Numbered from the stretch's first letter, positions 55,631-63,727 are shown. The stretch: DNA of 64,000 nucleotides from Aerococcus sp. UBA6277 (GCF_002440555.1 NZ_DJUR01000035.1:45173-109172); one strand, 5' to 3'. Numbers and translations: made by a program. The notes: generated by a model not told the origin, from the letters alone.

Positions 55631-55999
55631 ATGTTTGATGATGAAGAAGTACCAACAAGGACCTATCGAATTTTACATGGCCGCATCTTAGGTTTTGTGG
55701 ACGGACAAGAAGCGATGCGACAAGCCATCGAGAAAATACTTTCCACACCTAGATTCCAGTATGAAATCTACTCTGAAAGCTACGGCCACGACTTAGAGGA
55801 CATGGTTGGAGAAGAAATGGCTTTGGCCGAAATGGAAGTAGAGCGTCTAATCAGCGAAGCACTACTTGTTGACGACCGCATCTTATCAATTGAGAATTTT
55901 AATATCACGCCAGGTGTTGACCGAAGCTCACTACAAGTGAGTTTCATAGTTAGCACTTTATTTGGGGATATTGCAGAAGAAATGGAGGTGGAACTATGA
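55631..55999 (+). CDS. DUF2634 baseplate wedge protein (XkdS/gp25-like)
   Basis: A 122-residue protein with RTYRILHGRILGFVDGQEAMRQAIEKIL and the gp25-like RFQYEIYSESYGHDLEDMVGE. It is the sheath initiator or inner wedge of contractile baseplates. It overlaps the baseplate J gene by 4 bp. Confidence 0.9.
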   Translation: MFDDEEVPTRTYRILHGRILGFVDGQEAMRQAIEKILSTPRFQYEIYSESYGHDLEDMVGEEMALAEMEVERLISEALLVDDRILSIENFNITPGVDRSSLQVSFIVSTLFGDIAEEMEVEL

Positions 56000-57126
56000 C
56001 ACCAGATGAAATCGGGGCTCATCTTGAAACATATGATTATAACTATTATATAGAAGAGGCTTTAGCTCGAGTACCGGCAGGCGTCGATACTCGTGAGGGG
56101 TCTATCATCTATGACGCGCTAGCGCCAGCTTGCTATCAACTGGCCACCTTTACGATGGAATTAAGAAACACTATGCTTGAGAGCTACGTCGTGTCGGCAA
56201 CGGGTCAGTACTTAGACTTACGTGCTGAAGAAGCAGGAATAATGAGAATACCGGCCACTCAAGCAGTGGTCACAGCGTCCTTCACGTCGAGTGGAGGCCA
56301 ACCTTACGCTGTGGATATTGGTAGTCGCTTTTCAAGTATTGGTGATAGGCCCATCTATTACGCTGTGACTGAAAAAGTTAGCGACGGTATTTATCGACTG
56401 ACTGCTGAGGAATCGGGGTCGGTTGGCAATGAGTACGTCGGTGTGTTGTTACCGCTCGACAACTTTAACGACTTTGGCCAAGCCTTGCTTACTGAAATCA
56501 CTGTACCAGCAAGGGATGATGAAACAGATGATAGCTTACGAGCTAGGGTGATTGCTGAAAAAGGGGTCGGGGCTTTTGGTGGGAATATTGAAGATTACAC
56601 ACGTATGATCACTGACCTGGACGGTGTAGGCGGAGTACAAGTCTATCCTGCCTGGCAGGGTGGTGGTACGGTCCTACTATCCATCGTTAACAATGTTTTT
56701 GGAGTACCTAGCCAGGAACTGGTCTCTGAAGTGCAAGAGGCTATTGACCCGACGCTAGATGGTGGCGGAGTAGGACTCGCGCCAATTGGTCATAAGGTGA
56801 CTGTTCGCGGACCTGTCCAAAAGGTTATTGACGTATCATTTTATATGAACGTGGAGAGCGGTGCGAATCAAACAGCGATTTTTGATGAGGCGAAAAACGT
56901 CATTGAAAATTACTTCCTGAGCGTCCGCCAACGCTGGAGTACTCGCGGGGCCACTGGCTATGAGGCTTGGATTTACCGCTCACAGATTACTTCGGCCATC
57001 TTATCGATTCAAGGTGTGGCCAATGCTGCCGGAATTAAATTAAATGGCAAAGATGAGGACGTGAAGCTGGATTTGTCCCCTGACAAGCAAGAGTTGCCAA
57101 TTTTAGGGACGGTGAGCTTGTCATGA
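55996..57126 (+). CDS. Baseplate J-like protein (XkdT)
   Basis: A 376-residue wedge protein: GVDTREGSIIYDALAPACYQLA, YLDLRAEEAGIMRIPATQAV, and ETDDSLRARVIAEKGVGAFGGNIEDY are diagnostic of gpJ/XkdT. It builds the baseplate ring. It overlaps the next gene by 4 bp. Confidence 0.94.
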   Translation: MTPDEIGAHLETYDYNYYIEEALARVPAGVDTREGSIIYDALAPACYQLATFTMELRNTMLESYVVSATGQYLDLRAEEAGIMRIPATQAVVTASFTSSGGQPYAVDIGSRFSSIGDRPIYYAVTEKVSDGIYRLTAEESGSVGNEYVGVLLPLDNFNDFGQALLTEITVPARDDETDDSLRARVIAEKGVGAFGGNIEDYTRMITDLDGVGGVQVYPAWQGGGTVLLSIVNNVFGVPSQELVSEVQEAIDPTLDGGGVGLAPIGHKVTVRGPVQKVIDVSFYMNVESGANQTAIFDEAKNVIENYFLSVRQRWSTRGATGYEAWIYRSQITSAILSIQGVANAAGIKLNGKDEDVKLDLSPDKQELPILGTVSLS

Positions 57127-57905
57127 CCCTACTAGATTACATGCCGGACTACTACCGAGAAGTCCAGGAAATGAACGATATTTTGAGGGCGGAAGATGCC
57201 CTCTTTTTAATGCTTGAAAAGGAGTTTATTGCAAGTAAAGCCAACCAGTTTATCAAAACTGCTGATACTAACGGCCTGGCCATCTTTGAGTCGATTTTGG
57301 GCATCGTACCAGTGGCTGACGAGTCGGTAGAAAGTAGACGCTCAAGGGTGTTAAGTCGGTGGATTAATATCACGCCTTACACGCACAACTCATTAGTGCG
57401 ACGGTTAGCCAGTTTGCAAGGTAACTTCAACTTCGACATTAACTATGAGCTTAACGCTTATCGCTTGTCGATTCGTACTAACCTGGAATTGCCGGGACAA
57501 GTCGACGAGTTAGACTTCGCGCTGGTCGAGATGATACCGGCCAACCTTGAGCTTATCTCGAGAAATGAAATCCCAATGAGTTCAACCACCAACGCTTATA
57601 TCGCAGCAGGCTTCGCGCCGACAATGCTGATTTCCGCAACAGATGCTGTCCAGTTTGACGTTCGCGCTGTTAACGATAAGGTCTCACTTGCCTCAGCGAT
57701 TACAAATACAGCAGTCATTGAAATGACGGACAGTTATTTTGAGAACGTATCAAACCTAGCAGACACTACTTACGTAACAAGCGCATTTACTCAAGTCGAC
57801 AAGTACGACTTAGTTGACGACGTTGACCTATCTTTTGCAATTGATGGCGAAGCGTATATCGCAGCAATACCATTCTTCACACAAACATTTGAAATCACAG
57901 AGTAG
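57123..57905 (+). CDS. DUF2313 tail protein (XkdU-like)
   Basis: A 260-residue protein of the YmfQ/XkdU (gpI) type: YMPDYYREVQEMNDILRAE, FIKTADTNGLAIFESILGI, ESRRSRVLSRW. The extra C-terminal 80 residues beyond the usual about 180 may connect to the fibre encoded next. This is the last baseplate gene before the DGR. Confidence 0.87.
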   Translation: MTLLDYMPDYYREVQEMNDILRAEDALFLMLEKEFIASKANQFIKTADTNGLAIFESILGIVPVADESVESRRSRVLSRWINITPYTHNSLVRRLASLQGNFNFDINYELNAYRLSIRTNLELPGQVDELDFALVEMIPANLELISRNEIPMSSTTNAYIAAGFAPTMLISATDAVQFDVRAVNDKVSLASAITNTAVIEMTDSYFENVSNLADTTYVTSAFTQVDKYDLVDDVDLSFAIDGEAYIAAIPFFTQTFEITE

Positions 57906-57922
57906 AAAAGGAGATTGAAAAC

Positions 57923-59644
57923 ATGGCAGAATTTAAAAGAGTCGTGATCACACGAAATGGCCAAACCCTGATGGCTAAATTAATGTCAGGAACAGGTACA
58001 GTAGAATTTACGAAAATCGGTGTGTCTAGCACAACTTATACAGACACACAGTTAGAGTCTTTAACCAGCTTATCAGGCGTTAAACAGACAGCGCCTATCA
58101 CAAATATTGCGCGAAACAACAATGCTTCAGTAACCGTTGAAGGGGCTATCTCTAATGAAGAGTTAGCAGTTGGTTACTACATGCAAACGATTGGACTTTT
58201 TGCTAAAGACCCTGACGTAGGCGAGATTTTATATGCGGTAACAAACGCTAGTGTGGCCGGATACATGCCACCTTTTAACAATCGGACACCATCTGGTGCC
58301 CAGTTCAAACTAACAACTACTGTCGGAAACGCGGAGAACGTAACACTTCAAATTGACCCGTCAGCGGTGGCTACAATTGGCGATATTAACCGCCTTGAAA
58401 CTAGCTTAAATGACTTACAAGCTTACGTTGGCTACGCTGAAAAAGGTGTCTTAGGTCTTGAGGCGGACTTTGAAAACAATAAATTTACTCGCTTAGGTGA
58501 TGCAGAAGGTCGTACACCAGGCGCTTCGTTTGATGGCTTTAACATGTACGGTGGTCGACGTCGCGTCAACCTTGCAGATAACGGCACAGTCAACGCGGTT
58601 TTCGGGGACGGGGGATATAAAGAAGACGGCTCAAATGGACAAGTTATGGTTGAACAGCCGGTCTTTTACTACAAAGTTGTGCCGTTGAAAACTCAGCCAA
58701 ACGCTGACGGCCACGGTCAAAACTTAATGAAGGCACGATACTACGTATCAGACCAACCGCGGGCAGGCTTTAAAGTACACCCTGCATTTAAAGATCATAA
58801 CGGAAAAGTCAGACAAAAAGTGTACGTTTCGGCTTATGAAAGTGCTATCTTTGACACCTCTGAAGGTGTATACTTAAAACTGGACGAACAGGTAGCAGAC
58901 TTCGCTAGTGACAAGCTTTCAAGTATTGCGAACGCTAAACCTGCAAGTGGGTTGACTCAAAACTTGACGCGCGAAAATGCCCGTAAGTTGGCTAATAATC
59001 GTGGCCAAGGATGGCACCAACAAACCTTAGCTACCGCTTCAATGTCGCAGCTGCTGTTCATCATTGAGTATGCGTCATTTAATACTCAAGAGAACTTAGG
59101 TAGTGGGAGAACTGGTGTAGCGGATGATGGCGCAACTTCTCAAACTTCAAATACTGGTGCTACTCAAACCCTTGGGAACAAGTCCGGATCAGTAGACGCG
59201 GACGGCTATGCAATTCCGACTTATCGTGGAGAGGAAAACCTATGGGGGAACATCTTCTCTATTGTGGATGGCTTCACGCTTGAGGGTAAAGGCAAGCACA
59301 ACGGGTGGTACGCTTTAGGCGACTACCGAGAAAATGGCATTGACGGTAGTTACAAGCCATTTGGCTTCACAATCGCTAAATCAAACGGATACATTAAGTA
59401 CTTCGGGTACTCAGAAGATGCGGACTTCGCTTTCATTCCCGGGGCAACGAACGGTGGGGCGAACTCAGCGCTACCAATCGGCGACTACTTGTACCAAAAC
59501 AATGCTTATGATAACTTCTTAGTTGCTCGCCTTGGCGGTTATTGGAGTGGTGGTGCTGATGCGGGTCTCTTCCATTGGTATCTGAATGGTGCTTTCTCGA
59601 ATCGTTATCGTAGCTTCGGCGCGCGCCTTGTATACGCGCCGTAA
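57923..59644 (+). CDS. Tail-fibre receptor-binding protein, DGR target
   Basis: The 573-residue protein has an N-terminal phage-collar/fibre domain (EFKRVVITRNGQTLMAKLMSG, GLFAKDPDVGEILYAV; DUF3751-like, about 1-160) that attaches to the baseplate. A central region and a C-terminal C-type-lectin/formylglycine-enzyme-like domain follow, ending GLFHWYLNGAFSNRYRS and VYAP. Residues 535-571 are encoded by the variable repeat. Sixteen residues there differ from the template translation, while W541, GLF (548-550), W552, AFSNR (557-561) and G566 are shared. It should be the host-recognition tip whose binding surface is diversified. AAAGGAG precedes ATG 57923. Confidence 0.92.
   Translation: MAEFKRVVITRNGQTLMAKLMSGTGTVEFTKIGVSSTTYTDTQLESLTSLSGVKQTAPITNIARNNNASVTVEGAISNEELAVGYYMQTIGLFAKDPDVGEILYAVTNASVAGYMPPFNNRTPSGAQFKLTTTVGNAENVTLQIDPSAVATIGDINRLETSLNDLQAYVGYAEKGVLGLEADFENNKFTRLGDAEGRTPGASFDGFNMYGGRRRVNLADNGTVNAVFGDGGYKEDGSNGQVMVEQPVFYYKVVPLKTQPNADGHGQNLMKARYYVSDQPRAGFKVHPAFKDHNGKVRQKVYVSAYESAIFDTSEGVYLKLDEQVADFASDKLSSIANAKPASGLTQNLTRENARKLANNRGQGWHQQTLATASMSQLLFIIEYASFNTQENLGSGRTGVADDGATSQTSNTGATQTLGNKSGSVDADGYAIPTYRGEENLWGNIFSIVDGFTLEGKGKHNGWYALGDYRENGIDGSYKPFGFTIAKSNGYIKYFGYSEDADFAFIPGATNGGANSALPIGDYLYQNNAYDNFLVARLGGYWSGGADAGLFHWYLNGAFSNRYRSFGARLVYAP
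59523..59635 (+). repeat. DGR variable repeat (VR)
   Basis: The last 113 bp of the target coding region match the template repeat 228 bp downstream except at 20 positions, all of which are adenine in the template (13 A-to-G, 6 A-to-T, 1 A-to-C). Similarity stops sharply at both ends. It covers residues 534-571; 16 of 18 altered codons change the amino acid. Confidence 0.96.
59618..59640. other. GC-rich inverted repeat at the VR 3' end
   Basis: GGCGCG (59618-59623) and CGCGCC (59635-59640) form a 6-bp inverted repeat; the left arm is also part of the 10-bp palindrome GGCGCGCGCC. In studied DGRs the VR end carries a GC stretch and a nearby hairpin that direct cDNA entry, so this may be the equivalent element; that is inference. 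Confidence 0.45.
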
Positions 59645-59750
59645 AAATTTAACACCAGTAAATGAAATTTAACAAGAATATTTTTGGTAATTCCAAGCCG
59701 AATCGGTCTTACATATTTGGGAGTACAATAGAAAAACGCACCACTTGCCC

Positions 59751-59863
59751 TTACTCACCTTAGCGGTAATTGGAGTAATGGTACTAATGCAGGTCTCTTC
59801 AATTGGAATCTGAATAATGCTTTCTCGAATCGTAATCGTAACATCGGCACGCACCTAGAATAC
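59751..59863 (+). repeat. DGR template repeat (TR)
   Basis: A 113-bp non-coding copy of VR upstream of the reverse transcriptase gene. In the VR frame it would read with many AAT/AAC codons (N at the variable sites), the design that lets adenine mutagenesis reach many amino acids without stops. It contains 33 adenines. A TACAAT (59724-59729) could be the -10 of a promoter for the TR RNA, but no -35 is clear. The 345-bp gap 59645-59989 holds TR and no gene that I can support. Confidence 0.95.
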
Positions 59864-59989
59864 ATGTAAAACTTATAATGATGAACGGAATTACCATGGC
59901 GCTCGCCAAAACAGAAACATAAAAAAGCTGTGTTAGTAGGTCTCTCGAAAGCTCGGCGAAATATGTATACAAAGTAGGGATAATAAAAT

Positions 59990-61051
59990 ATGAAAAGAGT
60001 AGGAAATTTATTTGAAGAAATCGCTTCTATGGACAACTTAAAGCTGGCTTATGCAAACGCTAAGCGCGGTAAAGGTTGGTATCACGAGGTTAAAGAGATA
60101 GAAAAGGACGTGGATTATTACCTATCTAACATTCAAGTAATGTTACAAAATAAGACCTTCACGACTTCAGAGTACGAGATTTTCACGAAAATTGACAAGC
60201 AGAAGTCACGTGAGATCTATAAGCTACCTTTCTACCCCGATAGGATAGTGCAATGGGCGCTGATGCAGGTCATCGAGCCTTATATCATCCGTAACCTTAC
60301 CGCAAATACTTATTCAGCCATTCCTGGACGAGGTATGCACGCTTGCTTAAAGCAAGTGAAGCATGACATCCGACTGGATGAAGAGGGCAGTCAGTACTGC
60401 TTGAAAATTGACATGAAGAAGTATTATCCACACATTAACCATCAAATTTTAAAAGAAAAATTTCGAAGAGTCTTTAAAGACCCAGACGTTCTGTGGTTAC
60501 TAGATGATATCATTGACTCAACAGAAGGCGATACCGGTATACCCATTGGCAACTATGTCAGTCAGTATAGCGGTAATTTTTATCTTTCGGACTTTGACCA
60601 CTGGCTCAAGGAAGAAAAGCACGTCAAGTACTACTACCGCTACATGGACGACTGTGTCATCCTCAGCGACAACAAGGCTTTTCTGCACGCACTCCTTGAA
60701 GATATTAAGGTCTACTTAGCTGATAATTTAAAGCTTGAGTTGAAAGAGAATTATCAAATTTTCCCCACATACGTTCGGGGCATTGACTTCGTAGGGTATC
60801 GAATTTTTAAGGATTATGTGTTGGTTAGAAAATCTATTGTGAAGCAGATGAAAGCGAAGTTAAAGCCTATTAAACGTAAAGTGTTGAGTGGTAAACCGCT
60901 CACTTTCCACGACGTATGCACAATCAACTCCTACGCAGGTTGGTTGAAAGCTGCAGATGCTTACAGACTTTCAAATAAATACATCAGACCTTTTCAGCCG
61001 TACATCGAAGAGTTTAGAGAAAAGGAGAGGAAATCATGCAAAAATATTTAA
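59990..61051 (+). CDS. DGR reverse transcriptase
   Basis: The 353-residue RT copies TR RNA into adenine-mutagenised cDNA that replaces VR. RT motifs are in order: KLPFYPDRIVQWAL, SAIPGRGMHACLK, catalytic D141 in KIDMKKYYPHIN, the DGR-type motif GIPIGNYVSQ (183-192), YMDD (218-221) with the two catalytic aspartates, and FVGYRIF. There is no maturase or endonuclease domain, which argues against a group II intron. A weak GTAGGGA precedes ATG 59990. TR lies upstream and the target gene before it, the VR-TR-RT order of a DGR. No avd-type partner gene is found. Confidence 0.96.
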   Translation: MKRVGNLFEEIASMDNLKLAYANAKRGKGWYHEVKEIEKDVDYYLSNIQVMLQNKTFTTSEYEIFTKIDKQKSREIYKLPFYPDRIVQWALMQVIEPYIIRNLTANTYSAIPGRGMHACLKQVKHDIRLDEEGSQYCLKIDMKKYYPHINHQILKEKFRRVFKDPDVLWLLDDIIDSTEGDTGIPIGNYVSQYSGNFYLSDFDHWLKEEKHVKYYYRYMDDCVILSDNKAFLHALLEDIKVYLADNLKLELKENYQIFPTYVRGIDFVGYRIFKDYVLVRKSIVKQMKAKLKPIKRKVLSGKPLTFHDVCTINSYAGWLKAADAYRLSNKYIRPFQPYIEEFREKERKSCKNI

Positions 61052-61290
61052 ACGTCGAATCGACTGAACGTCCAGAAGCTATCCGCATGGACACAGAACA
61101 TGTCTATGAAGCGGAAAATATCCAAGAGATTGAAGTCACGGACGAGGACGGCAATAAAACAAAACAGTACAAATTTAACTTAACTGTTTACGAAAAAGAC
61201 GAGTACATCCTTGTTAGACTTGATCGCGACAAGGCTAATACTGACTTAGCTATTGCACAGATTGTTACTGGTTTAGGAGGTGCAATGTAA
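61036..61290 (+). CDS. Hypothetical phage tail-region protein
   Basis: An 84-residue acidic protein (MQKYLNVESTERPEAIRMD...) after AAAGGAGAGG, overlapping the RT gene by 16 bp. The VTDEDGNKTKQYKFNLTVYEKDEYI stretch is probably beta-structured. No family is recognised. It is not a basic helical bundle like Avd, so I do not assign it to the DGR. Confidence 0.6.
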   Translation: MQKYLNVESTERPEAIRMDTEHVYEAENIQEIEVTDEDGNKTKQYKFNLTVYEKDEYILVRLDRDKANTDLAIAQIVTGLGGAM

Positions 61291-61463
61291 TGATTTTAGT
61301 ATATTTAAACTTAATCTCAAAAGGTCTTTGGTCAGTAGAACAAATACCAACGTTGTGGAAAGATGACGTCATCAAAGAGTTGGAAAAACGTGGCATCCCA
61401 TACGCGGACATCACGCCTGAAGTCGCAGCCGAAAACCAAGCTAAATTCTACGCAAGTTACTAA
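61290..61463 (+). CDS. Small XkdX-like protein
   Basis: A 57-residue frame (MILVYLNLISKGLWSVEQIPTLW...) overlapping the previous stop as TAATG, with AGGAGG upstream. Position and the pattern GLW...VEQIP...KRGIPYADITPE recall XkdX proteins found between fibre and lysis genes. A terminator follows immediately. Confidence 0.6.
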   Translation: MILVYLNLISKGLWSVEQIPTLWKDDVIKELEKRGIPYADITPEVAAENQAKFYASY

Positions 61464-61491
61464 GCATCCGATTAAAGCCGGGTGCTTTTTT
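61463..61491 (+). terminator. Terminator after the tail-fibre/DGR block
   Basis: AGCATCCG and CGGGTGCT (one wobble) with an 8-nt loop, followed by TTTTT. It separates the tail/DGR unit from the lysis unit. Confidence 0.8.
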
Positions 61492-61521
61492 AGTACCAAA
61501 ATACAGAAAGGAGCGTGAGAA

Positions 61522-61902
61522 ATGAAAAGAATTAAAGAACATATCATCTACTATTACTACTCATATTTATTAGCTTTGACGTCAATTGCGTACGGATGGA
61601 AATTGATTGTTCATCCTGAAATCTTACAAACTTACAAGGTTTATCAAAACATACGAGACGTATTCGACCACCGCTTTATAGGCGTTTTCTTCTTACTTTT
61701 AGGAGCGTCATATACCATCGCCACTTTGTTAGACTTCAAAAGAATTAAACGACTATTACTGCCAGCGTTCACCTTTATTTGGGCGTTCTTCGGTCTTAGC
61801 TTCGTGTTGTCAGAGCCACCGAACACCGTGGGATTATTAACTTTAGGTATAGCACTGCTTAGTTTTGGCGTTTCGTTACGAGGTGATTTCAAGGATGGAT
61901 GA
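61522..61902 (+). CDS. Phage membrane protein near lysis genes
   Basis: A 126-residue protein with four predicted membrane helices (YYYSYLLALTSIAYGW, FIGVFFLLLGASYTIATLL, LLLPAFTFIWAFFGLSFVL, VGLLTLGIALLSFGVSL) and AAAGGAG upstream. It may be an accessory holin or moron; no family is recognised. It overlaps the next gene. Confidence 0.65.
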   Translation: MKRIKEHIIYYYYSYLLALTSIAYGWKLIVHPEILQTYKVYQNIRDVFDHRFIGVFFLLLGASYTIATLLDFKRIKRLLLPAFTFIWAFFGLSFVLSEPPNTVGLLTLGIALLSFGVSLRGDFKDG

Positions 61903-62263
61903 TTTAAACCCACTTTTGATTGCCATTGTACCAGCTTTTTTAACCTATCTTGGTACGAGGTACAAGTTCCAAAATGAGCGTGAGCAGTATGCCAGCAGTG
62001 AGTGGAAAAAACTGTACGAAGAAACTAAGCAACAATTAGGAAAAAACAAAGTGCGTATGGATAGTATGCAAGCTGATATGACCGAGTTAAGAACTCAAAT
62101 GGACGAAATGAAAAAACGTCATGCAAACGAAGTTATTAAGTTAGAAAAAATTAATGATGAATTGAGAGAAGAAAATAGTCAGCTAAGAATTGAAAATGGC
62201 AGCCTTAAAAATCAATTATTGCAAAAGGAGCGAGACAATGAAATTAAGCAACAAAACTTATGA
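61895..62263 (+). CDS. Membrane-anchored coiled-coil phage protein
   Basis: From ATG 61895 the protein has 122 residues: one N-terminal membrane helix (NPLLIAIVPAFLTYLG) and a long charged coiled coil (about 45-118, KLEKINDELREENSQLRIENG). Such proteins precede holins in several phages and may be a spanin-like or regulatory lysis accessory; that is inference. It overlaps the holin start. Confidence 0.65.
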   Translation: MDDLNPLLIAIVPAFLTYLGTRYKFQNEREQYASSEWKKLYEETKQQLGKNKVRMDSMQADMTELRTQMDEMKKRHANEVIKLEKINDELREENSQLRIENGSLKNQLLQKERDNEIKQQNL

Positions 62264-62441
62264 CGTCCTTAAATGGCTGGTCTGGTTATTTTTGCCAGCA
62301 TTGGGAGTATTTATAGGTGTTCTAGGACAATCTTTTGGTTGGGAGAACACTGACACAATGTTGACAATTTTAACGGCATTTACAACATTTCTAGGGACAA
62401 TCACAGGTGTATCTAATAGAGAGTTTAATAAGGAGGACTAA
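62238..62441 (+). CDS. Holin
   Basis: A 67-residue protein with two membrane helices (WLVWLFLPALGVFIGVLG and MLTILTAFTTFLGTITGV) and a charged tail, matching small Firmicutes holins of the Holin_5_2 type. AAAGGAG precedes ATG 62238. It lies 2 bp before the endolysin, which it should release across the membrane. Confidence 0.87.
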   Translation: MKLSNKTYDVLKWLVWLFLPALGVFIGVLGQSFGWENTDTMLTILTAFTTFLGTITGVSNREFNKED

Positions 62442-62443
62442 AT

Positions 62444-63676
62444 ATGTCTTACACAATTCAAAAAGCCTTAACTTTAATCAACAAGGGAACTAAAGGTTTA
62501 AACAACCCTGAATGGATCGTTGAGCATTTTGTGGGTGCTTCGGGACAAGCATGGGGGAATGCTAATTATTTTAAGTCAACCTATCGTGGTGCTTCAGCGC
62601 ATTACTTTGTCGATGCGAACGGTATAGTCCAGGTAGTAGAGGACGATACACCAGCATGGCACGTTGGGGACGGCTCCCGTACTGGTAAAGGTGCTTATAA
62701 CGGATATTTTGGCTATGGGGCTACAAACAACAACAGTATTGGTATCGAGATGTGCCAAGATACATCAACGGGGAAAGACGTTTGGCATTGGGAATTTGAC
62801 CCCGAAACTATCAAGCGTGCTAAGTGGTTAACTAAGCAATTACAAGCTAAGTACAATATCCCCGATGAGCGTGTAATTCGTCACTATGACGTATCTGGTA
62901 AATTGTGCCCAGGTAACTGGCAATGGAATGACTGGAAAAAATGGCGTGAATTTAAAGCTGAATTGGCTGGTTATAAAGTTGCTCAACAAGCTGCGAACAC
63001 AACTCAAAATGATGGTTATGTTTCTGTTACAGCTAAAATGCACACAGTACAAACTGGCGAAACACTAGGTGCAATTGCTAAGAAATATGGTGTGACAGTT
63101 GATAATCTAGTTAAATGGAATAAGCTAGAGAATCCTAACCTTATTTTCCCAGAATCAAAACTGTATGTGGCTAATCCAGCAACTACAACGTCAACTGGTC
63201 AACAACTACATTTACCAGCAAGTGCTAAAACATGGCGTGTATACAATGCGAATGGCCCATACACGACTGGTAATGAGGTTCATCTATTAACACCTAGTGC
63301 TTACGGTGGGTTAACTTATGACATTTTAGGTAACCCAGCACCATACGTTTACTTGATTAAAACAAGCGTTAAAGGTACGGTAGCAGTCTATGCAGGCCCG
63401 GGAACGGGCGCAACAATTACTGGTAAAGGTGGTAGCGTGGCGAATACCACTAAGAAACTACACTTACCGGCAAGTGCAGATACTTGGCGAGTGTATCGTG
63501 TGAAAGGTCCTTATACAGTTGGCAACGAGATCCATCTACTAACACCTAAGAAATTTGGTGGACTAACTTACAATATTGTAGGTAACCCAGCGAAAGATAT
63601 TTACTTAATTGATACGGAAGTAAAAGGGCGAGTTGCAATTTACGCCGGTCCGGGTACTGGTGCGACAATTAAATAG
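62444..63676 (+). CDS. Endolysin: N-acetylmuramoyl-L-alanine amidase with LysM
   Basis: The 410-residue lysin has an N-terminal Amidase_2 domain (about 10-165) with zinc ligands H28 (IVEHFVG), H147 (IRHYDVSG) and C155 (LCPGNW). A LysM repeat lies at about 199-245 (HTVQTGETLGAIAKKYGV). Two C-terminal beta repeats of 84 residues start at L255 and L339 (LHLPASAKTWRVY, LHLPASADTWRVY) and end in YAGPGTGATI; they probably bind cell wall. It cleaves the glycan-peptide amide bond at lysis. It is followed by a strong terminator. Confidence 0.93.
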   Translation: MSYTIQKALTLINKGTKGLNNPEWIVEHFVGASGQAWGNANYFKSTYRGASAHYFVDANGIVQVVEDDTPAWHVGDGSRTGKGAYNGYFGYGATNNNSIGIEMCQDTSTGKDVWHWEFDPETIKRAKWLTKQLQAKYNIPDERVIRHYDVSGKLCPGNWQWNDWKKWREFKAELAGYKVAQQAANTTQNDGYVSVTAKMHTVQTGETLGAIAKKYGVTVDNLVKWNKLENPNLIFPESKLYVANPATTTSTGQQLHLPASAKTWRVYNANGPYTTGNEVHLLTPSAYGGLTYDILGNPAPYVYLIKTSVKGTVAVYAGPGTGATITGKGGSVANTTKKLHLPASADTWRVYRVKGPYTVGNEIHLLTPKKFGGLTYNIVGNPAKDIYLIDTEVKGRVAIYAGPGTGATIK

Positions 63677-63689
63677 TTTTAAATTAGTA

Positions 63690-63727
63690 GAGGTAGTGGA
63701 CTTAATTGTCTGCTACCTCTTTTTTTT
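63690..63727 (+). terminator. Terminator of the late operon
   Basis: GAGGTAGTGGAC and GTCTGCTACCTC (12 bp, two wobbles) with a TTAATT loop and a long T run. Confidence 0.92.

Noticed and set aside
59990..61051. Reverse transcriptase as a group II intron maturase or retron
   Set aside because: No maturase/endonuclease domain, no intron boundaries and no msr-msd RNA; the adjacent TR with adenine-only differences and the target gene identify a DGR.
61036..61290. Candidate Avd accessory protein
   Set aside because: Only 84 residues, acidic and beta-type, and located after RT; Avd is a longer, basic four-helix protein.
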